Part shown: piece by piece, positions 35,695 to 46,573 of the stretch
Position numbering within the stretch: position 1 is the stretch's first letter
Layout: each line of letters begins with the position of its first letter
NCBI GenBank assembly: GCA_022606135.1
Contig: JABYQN010000001.1
Location: 3,968,001 to 4,032,000 of the forward strand
Source of the DNA: Fomes fomentarius
Taxonomy: Eukaryota > Basidiomycota > Agaricomycetes > Polyporales > Polyporaceae
Direction of reading: 5' to 3'
Length of the DNA: 64,000 nucleotides
Made by a program: the position numbers and the translations under genes
The notes under the pieces: model-generated
The model's database searches: none
What the model saw: only the letters and a program-made list of their open reading frames with translations
Told to the model about the DNA's origin: nothing

Positions 35695-36542
35695 ATGTCT
35701 AACAACTACCAAAACGACCCGTTCTACCTGAGGTATGAAGATACGAAGATAAACTCCCGGCGTGTGCAGGATTAACGTCTTGCCCACGCCCCCTGCAGAT
35801 ACTAGTGGGTATCCTGTCCATCCCCCACATATTTCCCCCATCTTTCTCAAGTGTCACATCATATTGAACCGGAAAATTGACGCCTTTTTTTGTAGCACAG
35901 GACACTCTGGAAAGCATGGCCACGAGTTCCTGGAGTTCGAATACTCGCACGGACGCCTGCGTTACGCGAACAACTCCAACTACAGGAACGACAGTCTCAT
36001 CCGCAAAGAGAGTACGTCTCCAGTCTTGTCTTATTATACTCCCTCCTTCGTATCCGTTCTCGCTACCATACCCTTGTGCGTCTGTACTGAAAAGGCTATG
36101 ACCCTCAACAGTGTGGGTCGGTCCGCTTGTGGTGAAGGAGCTCAGGCGGATCGTCGAGTCGAGCGAGATCACCAAGGAAGACGACACGAACTGGCCAAAG
36201 AAGAACATTGTTGGCAAGCAGGAGCTCGAGATCCGTGTCGGCAATGACCACATCGCCTTCGAGGTGCGTTTCGCTCGCCTCCGCATTCCATGCTCATCCG
36301 ACAGGCAACCTGACGCACGCACTTTTGGTTGTTACTACGCTAGACGGCGAAGATAGGCTCGTTGGTCGAGGTTGCCGACAGCGACGATCCGGAGGGTCTC
36401 CGCGTGTTCTACTACCTGGTGCAGGATCTCAAGGTGCGTGGCCCTAGTTATTGACTGAGAAAGTTTCAGGCGTTGACCGGGTTTGTGTTAGTGCCTGATC
36501 TTCTCCCTCATCTCGCTTCACTTCAAGATCAAGCCTATATAG
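35695..36542 (+). CDS. MAGOH: Mago nashi, exon junction complex core
   Basis: Partner of Y14 in the exon junction complex deposited on spliced mRNA. Model: exon 1 from 35695 to ctgag (donor gtatga), a 6-base exon ATACTA at 35799-35804, then 35896-36011, 36112-36263, 36344-36433 and 36492-36542. With the tiny exon the protein reads [20 protein letters not shown], restoring the invariant RYY. Without it the Tyr pair is lost, which is why I include it. Later parts are [54 protein letters not shown] and the end [16 protein letters not shown], all diagnostic. About 148 residues, the normal family length. Confidence 0.93.
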
Positions 36543-37259
36543 ATGCATACATGTTCGAAAGACCTACGGTTGTAGTATTGTTTTGTTGCCTGTGCTATTT
36601 CTCCCGCGGACGAGTTCTATACCGGGCAGGGCTTGGGAACCCAAAGTCTCGGCCGGCGAGCGTAAATGGTGTCCGGGAGATTCGAACCAAGAAGCATCAC
36701 CATTTATCCACTGTCTCATCCACTACAACACCAACTTCCTTGCAAAGGAATGAATGTACATGCGAGACATCTATCTTCTGCTTGCCTGGGGGAACCTCCC
36801 TACTCATGACCGTCGGGTATGTGCTTGAAGATGAGAGTGAATGCTTGGAAATTCGTGCTATGACTGCAGGAGTGGAAGTGATTGTCACTTCGTACTGAGC
36901 CTTCTGTGACTCCCAACAGGTGCCCGACCTCCGATATCTGCTCCGCTTTGCCAGGTGCGACTTCAACATCATGACTCGAACCGTACCTCACGGTGATGCT
37001 CTCAGTCGAGTTCAGGCAATTGCACAATCCTACCTGTAAAAATGTCTTGCAAGCGCTGTGCATGGTGGTGGACATCGATTGAGAATTCTCACCTGGACTG
37101 ACTGATCCCACCGGAATACGAATAGCCACTGCAGACTTCACCAGCAAGATGTATGTATTGCCACCGCTCAAAAATATCTCGTACAATACCTCGTACAGTG
37201 AAGCTAGTCTCGGGTCAGCTGCTTGCATCACAAACAAAGTCTCCCTTTGTGCGACGCCT
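36543..37259. other. Intergenic region with a tRNA-like B-box sequence
   Basis: About 700 bases without a supported gene. On the minus strand around 36676-36712 there is a B-box-like ggttcgaatc, preceded by an A-box-like tgagacagtgg. An inverted repeat aaatggtg/caccattt brackets the B box. The T-stem does not pair, so it is not an intact tRNA. A palindrome cttgggaacccaaag lies nearby at 36631-36645. Confidence 0.4.
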
Positions 37260-37545
37260 TCAGACCTCCTCAATCAGCCGTTTTACTTGTAGCGGACGGG
37301 GCTTGATCGTGTATTCGGGAACGGACGCTTGCCTGGAGAGTACAAGGATCAGATGAACAGTGGGCGCATTGACAGTGAAATTGGACTCACGACACAATAG
37401 TATCGGTGGTGACCTCGCACTTGACCTGAGCGGGGTTGCCCTCTTCGTCGACGGGTGGACCAAATGCTGAACGCCTAGAGAAGTGATGCGCAAATAATGA
37501 AGGGTGTGGATTCAGCGAAGTGGCGGCCCGGACATATTCTAGCAT
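37260..37545 (-). CDS. Small hypothetical protein, two exons
   Basis: Exon 1 from an ATG at 37545 to 37391 (MLEYVRAATSLNPHPSLFAH onward), donor gtgagt; exon 2 from 37332 to 37260. Spliced, the frame reads TTDTIVSQASVPEYTIKPRP and ends QVKRLIEEV, about 75 residues. The frame stays open for 37 codons before this ATG with only non-ATG starts, so a further 5' exon is possible. I do not recognise it. Good splice sites and an open frame on both sides are the only support. It lies about 300 bases from the CLF1 stop, in the same orientation. Confidence 0.4.
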
Positions 37546-37941
37546 CCTGCGCGTCAGCTGACTTCGGTTGTAGCTAGTCAGTTCTGCTCCAGGCTGAGGC
37601 TTCCCGCCGGAGGATCGAGGTGCGTTGACTACGACTCTCCAAAGTCCACATCGCAAATCAACATCGTTCTGTGCCAGGCCTGGCTAACTTCTCCCTAAGT
37701 TAAGAATCATTCAGTTGAGAAGGGCGTCACCAAGTACATGAGTCGTACAAAAAACCATCATACAGGTTTATTGATCATGAAAGTGCGTATACGGTCATAG
37801 TGATTTGTCTCTGGTCTATGGTCAGCGATCACAGGACTCCGCCCTTGAGAATCCCTAACAAGTTGAAGCACACCACAAGCCAAGCTGGTACAAGCATACA
37901 GTGATTGAACAAACGACAACACAAATCGAGTCCAGACCTAA

Positions 37942-40835
37942 CTAATCATCGTCACCGTTCGAACTCGCAACATCACTACTTCCATCCTCTCCGCGTGCAT
38001 CGCCTCTCGAACCTCTCGTACCGTCCCCGGCAGTGCTCAAAGGCGCTACGGTGGTATTGGAGTTGGAAATCGCGTTGGCAGAAGCCACGAACCCTGATAA
38101 CGTAGTGCCGCCACCACCACCACTCCCCCGCCACTCTTGGCTTGCGCCGCCTTCCAAGCATGCGCCATCTGTAGGAACTTGAACGACGTGGGGTTCGACT
38201 CCCGCTCGTCGTCCGCGAAGACAATGTCCCAATCTGTGCGAGCGTGAGTTTGTTGTTGTACAAGTGACAAGTAGTGCACACAGTAGCAGTCGCAGCAGTG
38301 CGGAGACAGACGTACCTTCTACAGTCTGGCCAGTCTCCTTGTCCACGATGCGTCGCTTGCTCGTGATCGGCATCATGCGCTGTACCTTGACCACGTCCTC
38401 CGCAGTCCCGTACTTTTCCTCGAATGCCTTCCAGATCTCGAGCAAGACCACACGCTGGATTGCACGCAGAATTCGCACGTCAGTATTGATGTTACACAGA
38501 AATATCCAAACCGACCGCATACCTCGTGCTTGAGCCCCTTGCTCTTCAAATCCTTATATCCACGGTCGAACACTAGCCTTGCCCGGGCAGGATCACCCTC
38601 GACCATCTGTACCTCCTCTTCGTCATCGTCCTCAGCCTCCTCGCGCATCGCTCTCGGGACAGGGATTGGCTCAGCCTCGAACGTCGCATACGAGATCCAG
38701 ACCTTGACATGGCCACTGATCTGTACAAGTCGTTCATACAGCGCGCGCGCCTTCTCGCGCTCGCCCTCCTCGGTCTCGAAGTCGATGTACGCCTTCCAGA
38801 GCAGTTCGGGCATCGAGAGCGCCGTTTGCGACACGCCGAGCTCGTAGATGGCACGAACACGGGGAAAGTCCTCGAGCTGCGACTCGAGCTCGGCGTACTT
38901 GATCCATGCCGCAGAGTTCGTGGGATCATACTGCAGACCTGTGAGTATCTGCGAAGCGCGACGACTCACGTCGCGAACATACCTCGATATATTTCTCGTA
39001 CAACGTCCGTACACGATCGAACTCGCGAAGCTGTGACGGGCGCAGTCAGCATTCCCATACAGCATACAACGAAGTGATCGAACACATACGTCAAACTCGA
39101 GCTGAATGTAACCCTTGAAGAGCGCCTCCTTTGGACACATACCAATCGCCGCCCCCAGGATCTTCCGGGCGGCAGGGAGGTTCAGCCGCCGAACCTCGAA
39201 CCGCGCAAACATTATCCACAGCTTCGCAAATGTGAACTGTTTGTGGGGCACGACGCGGATAGCAGTCTCGTATATCTGCCGAGCCCGTTCGTGATCCTAT
39301 TTGTATGTGTCGGTCAATTGTTGGACGAACCGGCGTCACTGGTTTGAACGCACCTTGGCTTCTGTCTCCTCGAAGAGCGCATAGAACAGCCACAAGAAGA
39401 TATACCTCCTCCAATGTCGCTTCTCGCCTCCTGGAGGGACTTGCGCCACCGCCCTCTCATACACCTCGCGTACCCTGTTGATCGCCCGCTCCTCCTCTTC
39501 AGATGTGGCGCCTTCTTCTCTCAGGTCGCGCAGCGCACCCTCCTCGAGCCGCGCATAGTCGAACCACACATCGTAGTTGCGCCCGTCGTGCTGTAGCTCC
39601 TCCTCGTACTGTATCCTCCGCTTTCCGAGAACGGTTGTCTCGAGTGAAGTCCGCGTGCCATGCTGCTTCTCGAACTTGGTGTAAGCCGCATAGAGCGCGG
39701 CCGACTTTGACCTCGGAAGACGCGAGAGCGCGAACTATCCCAAAGCAGGTTCATTCACATGGGGCACGCGCGATAAGTCATAAAATCGTGACAGACGCAC
39801 CTTGTAAATCACCCTCGCACGCTCGTACTCCTTCAGTCTTGTCTCCATCTTTGCGAACGCATTGAAGACCGCTTGCGCCTTTTCGATCTGCTCCTCGTCG
39901 TCGCCAAAGAACTCGAGCGCGGTCTGGAAGACCTCCCGCGCCTTATCCAGCCTGCCTCTCTCCTCCTCAAATTTGCCCCACTTGACCCATACCCTCGGCT
40001 CGGGCCGGACGGCGACCCAGCGTTCGTATATTGCACTGGCGCGGTCGAGCTCCTGGTACCGCTGCTCAAGCTTGATGTACGCTTGCCACGCCTTGTCGTC
40101 GGGCTCCCACTGCATCCAACGCTCGAACACCTGGCGGGCTCCAGGGACGTTTTGGAGGAGCTCCTCGAGGTAGACGTACTTGTACCAGAGCTGGTCGACA
40201 CGGGGGAGGAGGGTGACAGCGCGGTCATAAAGGTTGCGAGCGTGCTGGACGTTGCGGCCCTTGAGTTCCATCTCTGTGTATGAGAGCCATAGTTGTACGC
40301 TGCGCGGGTCGACATCGAGAGCGCGTTCGAAGACGGACCGGGAGCGGTCATATTCGCCTTGGCTAGCCTAGAGGTGTGGTTGGGAATGAGGATCGGGATG
40401 GGGTGGGTCAAGAAGGGATGAAGGTGGACGTACCTCCCAGTTGGCGTATTGAAGCCATTCTTTTCTGCGAAATACGCGTAAACGACGGTGGGGCAAGAGA
40501 ATCAAACGATACGTACATGCTCGACCGGGTCTGGCGGATACGCTTTTCAAACTCCTCCCGCTTCCTACCGCGGTATTCGTGAAGCTCCTCGAAGTCTTCG
40601 ACGCGTTGTTTTGGAGCACGGAACTGGGATTCTTGGCGCTCTTGGGCCTGGAATGCAAGGAGTGAGAGAAGAATTCAAGGGGGTCGGGACGAGACATACA
40701 TCTCGAAGGAGCTGCTCGGCAGTGACCTGGATGGCCGCGGGTGCCCTGTTCTTGATTCTGCGGGGGGTGGATGAGTATCGGTGTAGATTGTATGTGAGGT
40801 TAGAAGGTATACCTGGGTGCTCTGCCGTCCTGCAT
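37942..40835 (-). CDS. CLF1: CLF1/SYF3 (crooked-neck-like) pre-mRNA splicing factor
   Basis: HAT-repeat scaffold of the Prp19-associated (NTC) complex in the spliceosome. Exon 1 is MQDGRAPR, spliced to [19 protein letters not shown], the conserved start. HAT repeats follow with the usual W..Y...E / A R..YERA pattern: [116 protein letters not shown] and more. An acidic insert ([17 protein letters not shown]) lies between late repeats. The C-terminus has the Clf1 signature [20 protein letters not shown], then a Gly/Ser-rich tail. Total about 750 residues, near the family size. It is divergent to OTC, 224 bases apart. Confidence 0.95.
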
Positions 40836-41059
40836 CGTTCAAGGGAGTTGCGGTCCAAAGTCAAGTGGCGCCTAGCCGAGGACGCACGCTCGTAAAGAAG
40901 TCCAGCGTCAACACACACCGCGACGCGACTCTACGCGACCTCTCCTCGTTCTCCCACCAGTCGGTCTGCCAGTCCGAGTCACTGCCATTGACTCGATCAG
41001 ACTCGCTCTGTGTACTTTACAGACATACTCCGCAGCCTCTCTTCTCTAAGACGGCGACC

Positions 41060-42403
41060 ATGGCATCCAAGGTCCCACACCTGATGACTCTCGCTGACCT
41101 CAGCCCCGGGCAAATCCAGCGCATCCTCGCCCACTCATACTACCTCAAGCGCACTTCTCTCCCCTGGCTTGCTCCCCAGGTCCGTCTCAACAACGGCAAA
41201 ATGTCTACCGCAAAGCTTCGCATGCCCTCGCAGTCCCTCTTCAACAAGTCTATCGCCCTTCTCTTCTCAAAAAGGAGCACCCGCACCCGTGTTTCCGCAG
41301 AGACCGCCGCACTCTTGCTCGGTGGCCAGACTCTCTTCTTGGGTAGGGAGGACATCCAGATTGGCGTGAACGAGAGTGTGCGTGACTCGGCTCGTGTGAT
41401 TGGAGGCATGTGTCAGGGCATCTTTGCTCGTGTCGGCGCACACGAAGAAATTGAAGTGCGCCCCTTCCTGCTTTCTTCTTCTGCTCGTTTCACATGCTGA
41501 CATACTCGCTCGTCTCAGGAACTTGCGCGGTATTCGCCTGTGCCCGTCCTGAACGCGCTCTCCTCGCTATGGCATCCCACACAAGTTCTCGCTGACCTGC
41601 TCACCCTGAACGAGCACGCCTACCTCTTTGACCCGTCCATCACCCCACCTCATACGGACAAAGAGCTATACACCCAGCGTCATCGCCAGTTGCAGGCAGT
41701 CAGACCTCTGACGGTGGCATACGTCGGTGACTCGGCAAACGTGCTACACGACATGCTGGTGGCCTACCCTCGACTTGGTCACCAGCTGCGTGTCGCATGC
41801 CCCGATAACGACAAGTACCGGCCACCAAAAGCTGTGTGGGATCGCGTCGTTGAACTCGGCTGCGACAAGGACATCTTCATAACAAAAGACCCTCGCGAAG
41901 CCGTGCACGGTGCGGACTTGGTCGTGACAGATACTTGGTGAGCGGCGCAGTGTCGGATACACCGATGCCTGATGCTGAGCGTGAGCGGTCGCAGGATATC
42001 GATGGGCCAAGAGGCTGAGAAGGAGCAGCGGCTGAAAGACTTCGAGGGCTACCAGGTGACGGAAGAGTTGTGCCGGGAGGGCGGGGCGAAGGCAGACTGG
42101 AAGTTCATGCACTGTTTGCCTCGGAAGCAGGACGAGGTGGACGACGAGGTAGGACCGCTGTTCCGTTGGGCGCAATTGAGATGGGCTGATCCGACATGTG
42201 GTGGTGTGTGCTTCTCAGGTGTTCTACGGACCGCGCTCGCTGGCGTTCCAAGTGTCGGACAACCGCAAGTGGACAATCATGGCGATGTTTGAGTAAGTTT
42301 CCCACCGCATCCCGATATACACGGTGCTGATCGGGCGTTGTCGAACAGTCTGTTGTTCGGGAAGTGGCATCTCATGGACCGAGAGCCAGCGAAAGAGGAC
42401 TAA
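41060..42403 (+). CDS. ARG3: Ornithine carbamoyltransferase
   Basis: Makes citrulline from ornithine and carbamoyl phosphate in arginine synthesis. Five exons: 41060-41455, 41519-41937, 41995-42148, 42219-42292 and 42349-42403. The start [20 protein letters not shown] matches the mature enzyme. Catalytic motifs are all present: [10 protein letters not shown] (carbamoyl-phosphate binding), [14 protein letters not shown] (HPxQ), [11 protein letters not shown], and FMHCLPRK (the HCLP ornithine loop), with VVTDTWISMGQ formed by splicing. The last exons give [19 protein letters not shown] and [11 protein letters not shown] short insert ([19 protein letters not shown]) follows the HPTQ helix, as in fungal forms. 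No ATG-initiated mitochondrial presequence precedes the start (see findings), so the enzyme is cytosolic by this model. Confidence 0.95.
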
Positions 42404-42673
42404 GGTCGGGAAATAGGGCCGTCGGAGGATGTATGGCGTGCGGACGGGAGGGAGGTTTGGTTAGATATGGAGTATGCTACCGCGCGCACGAAATAATGCT
42501 GTCAACGACGATCTCGCGCTTGTGCTCGCTCGCAACGATCGTCGGGGGCCATGATTGGATATGTCGGGTCGAATGTCGGCGGAGGGCTTCCATAAAAGGC
42601 TAGAGGTGGGGAACGATGACGTCTTTGCCAGGGCGTGTGTCTGGTTGAGTTGAGAGATTGATTTCTTGTGGTG
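42404..42673. other. Spacer between OTC and glycogen synthase
   Basis: 3' flank of OTC and distal promoter of glycogen synthase. Nothing else is recognised. Confidence 0.45.
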
Positions 42674-42721
42674 GACGCTCCATTTCTGGTCGACGCTCCA
42701 TTTCTGGTCGACGCTCCATTT
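42674..42721 (+). repeat. 18-bp tandem repeat upstream of glycogen synthase
   Basis: Two perfect 18-base units (gacgctccatttctggtc) at 42674-42691 and 42692-42709, then a 12-base partial third unit. It lies 86 bases before the glycogen synthase ATG, so in the promoter or 5' leader. It could be a binding-site array or a slippage product. Confidence 0.9.
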
Positions 42722-42806
42722 CCCCACCGTCCCCCCGCATCCCCCCTCCTACCATCATCTTCGAGCTCGACGACGACCACTGGCCACCCACCAGCCCACG
42801 CCCACT

Positions 42807-45763
42807 ATGTCTGAAGTAAAGCGCGACATACGCAACGCCCTCCTCTTTGAATGCGCTTGGGAGGTCGCGAACAAGGTCGGCGGTATCTACACTGTCATCA
42901 AGACCAAAGTCCCCGTCACCGTCCAGGAGTATGGCGACCGCTACACCCTCATCGGTCCTCTCTCCTACAAGACCGCCCCCATGGAGGTCGAGGCCCAGGA
43001 ACCCAAGGATCCCCATCTTGCCGCCACCCTCGACAATATGCGCCAGGCCGGCGTAAAGATCCTCTACGGCCGCTGGCTCATCGAGGGCGCACCCAACGTC
43101 CTCCTCTTCGACACCGGCAGCCAGTACTCCCGTCTTGACGAGTGGAAGGGCGACCTCTGGAACCTCGCAGGCATCCCCACTCCCCCCAACGACCACGAGA
43201 CGAACGAGACGATCGTCTTTGGCTACATCGTAGCCTGGTTCCTCGGCGAGGTGCGTCATTCCCCTCCCTACCCGAGCAATCTCTCTGCCGTCGTAATCTA
43301 CGCGCGTCCTCTCGAGCCTTCGGTCGCCGATACGGCCGCACTCGGATCTCGCCCCTGCTCTCCCAAATCAACCCTTCTTGGCGCGAGCCTCACTCCCCCC
43401 CCCCCCCACTTACTTACGTCCGTCCCTCACCTCCTTAACGGCAACCCCGACCTGGGGCTGTACTGCAGCACGGTGCCCCATGCGCCTATGTTCCACCACC
43501 ACATTCACAGGCAACGTTCGATTGCTGCGCCTCTTAGCTTTATAGTCCTCACGGGACGTCAGCGCGAAGCACACGTGAACCGCTCTCATCTTCTCGCGCC
43601 CTGGGCCCCAATCCGAAAGTTCTGCGTTGGCCATGATCGGACTATTACCGACCCGCCCTCTTTTTCCTAGCATCTTCTCGTACGTCTTCAGTAGGTTCAC
43701 TGACACACCCCCCTCAGTATGTCGCGCGTCAACTTGACAAGGCCGTAATTGCCCACTTCCACGAATGGCAAGCCGGTCTCGCAATCCCTCTGTGTCGCAA
43801 GCGACACGTCGACGTGACCACCGTCTTCACCACTCACGCGACTCTTCTCGGCCGCTATCTCTGCGCTGGCTCCGTCGACTTCTACAACAACCTCCAGTAC
43901 TTTGATGTCGACCACGAAGCAGGAAAGCGCGGTATCTACCACAGATACTGTATCGAACGCTCCTCCGCTCATTGTGCAGATGTGTTCACCACCGTATCAC
44001 ATATCACCGCGTACGAAAGCGAGCATCTGCTGAAGCGCAAGCCCGACGGTGTTCTTCCAAATGGTCTGAATGTGGTCAAGTTCCAGGCCATGCATGAGTT
44101 CCAGAACCTGCACTCAACAGCGAAGGCAAAGATTAACGACTTTGTCCGTGGGCACTTCTACGGCCACTACGACTTTGACCTCGATAACACGCTCTACGTG
44201 CGTGAATCCCGCTCCTGTTGTGCCTATGTATATTTACTGTTCCATAGATGTTCACTGCAGGTCGATATGAGTACCGCAACAAGGGTGTGGACATGTTTAT
44301 CGAGTCCCTGGCGCGTGCGTTGTATATGCTCTTCCGGTTAGACAAATACTGACGTCATTCCAGGTTTGAACTACCGACTGCAAAAGTCGGGATCGAAAGT
44401 GACAGTCGTTGCGTTCATCATCATGCCCGCATCTACGCACTCGTACACAATCGAAGCTCTCAAGGGTCAGGCGGTCACCAAGCAGCTGCGCGACACTGTT
44501 ACCGAGATCCAGAACCGTGTCGGCGCACGACTCTTCGAGCATGCCATGCTCTCAAATGGGTATGTTTGTCTACTTGTCCATGCATCTTCAGTCGTTGATC
44601 GCTGTTCAGCGAGAGCGCCACTCTCCCCACTCCAGAGCAACTCCTTTCAGATGAGGACAGGATTCTGCTCAAGCGCCGCATCTTCGCCTTGAAGCGCAAT
44701 GCACTCCCACCGGTGACCACGCACAATATGGCTGACGACCCCAACGACCCTATTTTGAACCAGATTCGGCGCGTTCAGCTCTTCAACCATTCCCATGATC
44801 GCGTCAAAGTCGTTTTCCATCCAGATTTCCTGAACAGCAATAACCCCATCCTCGGTATGGACTACGAGGAGTTCGTGCGAGGTTGCCATCTAGGCGTCTT
44901 CCCCAGCTATTACGAACCGTGGGGATACACGCCCGCGGAATGCACGGTGGTAAGCTTATGTCGCAACTCATCCTCTGTCAACCATGATCGACCCGCGTTC
45001 TCATCCCACAGATGGGTATCCCTTCCGTGACGACCAACCTCTCCGGCTTCGGGTGCTTCATCCAGGACTTGATCGACCGTCCACAAGACGAAGGGTGCTA
45101 CATTGTCGACCGGCGCTCGCAGTCCGTCGAGGACTCGGTAAACCAGCTCACGGACTGCATGTTCTCCTTCTGCGCGAAGACGCGCCGGCAGCGCATAAAC
45201 CAGCGGAACCGCGTTGAGCGCTTGAGTCCGCTGCTAGACTGGAAAAATCTGGGCATCGAGTACTCGAAGGCGCGCCAGCTCGCCCTCCGACGCGCGTACC
45301 CAGACGCATTCTACGGCGCGGGTGGCGAGGGCGAGGAGGAGGAGTTCGATTTTGGAATGGAGCGGATGCAGCTGCCGATCAGCGTCCCTGCGAGCCCGCG
45401 GTTCAGGATGTCGGGCATCGCGACGCCCGGGGATATCGGCACGCTCACAGAAGAGGTATCTTCTTCTACGAAATCCCAGATGTACCCAATGATATTCACT
45501 CTGTTTTGCAGATGCAAGCTCTGGGGACGAGCGACTACCGCGGGCACCAGTGGCCAGCATCGCAAGACGAGGAGGACGAGGGGTACCCGTTCCCGCTGGT
45601 GATGAAGGTGCGCTCGCGCACGAACTCGGTCATGTCTGGCGCAAGCACGCCGGGCGGCGGGCGGTCAAAGAGCCTGAGTGAGGGCGACTTGCGCCAGGCC
45701 GATGCGGCGCTAAGCAACGTTACCGAGTCGCAGGTGAACGGTGTGAACGGGAACGGGCATTGA
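42807..45763 (+). CDS. GSY1: Glycogen synthase (GT3)
   Basis: Extends glycogen from UDP-glucose in the cytosol. It starts [20 protein letters not shown]; the [12 protein letters not shown] loop binds nucleotide sugar. Family landmarks: [93 protein letters not shown] and [20 protein letters not shown], which holds the catalytic Glu. An Arg-rich patch ([20 protein letters not shown]) matches the glucose-6-phosphate allosteric site. The C-terminus is Ser/Pro-rich ([27 protein letters not shown]), the regulatory phosphorylation tail. Intron 1 is about 470 bases, many times longer than the rest, and holds a run of 13 C. Total about 730 residues, normal for fungi. Confidence 0.95.
43252..43719 (+). 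other. Long intron 1 of glycogen synthase with a C13 tract
   Basis: Donor gtgcgt after LGE, acceptor cag before [10 protein letters not shown]. About 468 bases against about 55 for neighbouring introns. It contains 13 consecutive C at 43395-43407 and no conserved reading frame I can identify. The tract could vary in length between strains. Confidence 0.7.
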
Positions 45764-46573
45764 TATGTCTGCGCCCGCGTCACTACCTCACTACCTGGTG
45801 GGTCCGCATGCGAAAGGGATGGAGATTTGCGGAAGAAAAGGAGGGGCTAGGCTTAGATCGGAGGGGAAGGCTCGTTCACCTTGTCGTCGATGTTCTACTG
45901 CGCCGTCCGGTGACAAGGGCTATCCTGTATGTAGTAACTGATTTGTGCATAAGCTACCAAGTGAACTCCATAGATGTGCTTGCCACGAGCGTTGTTTGGT
46001 CGAGGCTATAATGCACAGGCGTGTGTGGAGTCGTCTCCGCTCACAAGAGTCATCTCCCTCCTTCTGGCTACGCACCTCATGGAGATCGATGTGGGAGTGC
46101 GTCAGCGAGCATCGTGCTCGTGGTCCAGATGAGAGGGAATCCCACTGTGTCGCGAATATAGAAGCCAACTCATCGACAGCCGGAGCCGGAGCCATTAGGA
46201 TATGAGATTGGGTATGTGAACGAGGGATTGTGATCCGCAATTCATACAACTTCGATGACTGCAGTCTCGCCGGTCAGGCATCAGGGCGCAGTTGCAGAGG
46301 TCGAGCAGACTTACGTTCAGAGTGCCGTTTGATTACATGGTGTGCGTAGGGCGAGAGAGAATGCATGTATGTGCAGTTTACTTTGTTTCATCCTAGGTAA
46401 AAAGTGAATTCGCAGTAGTGGCTCTACGTGACGAGTACACAGCTTCTGCACAACAAGCCTGATACATCGTGGCAAAAAAATAATGCGATACTATAGGAAG
46501 CCATTCAGTACTAATACAATATCTTTGATGAGGGTACTACCTACCTCAAAAGCTCCCACCACCAACGACCGCA
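45764..46573. other. Convergent intergenic region
   Basis: About 800 bases between the 3' ends of glycogen synthase (+) and DCTN6 (-). No gene supported. Confidence 0.5.

Noticed and set aside
40817..41059. N-terminal extension of OTC as the real start
   Set aside because: The codon at 40817 is GTG and no ATG occurs before 41060 in that frame, so I kept the ATG start and list the extension only as a finding.
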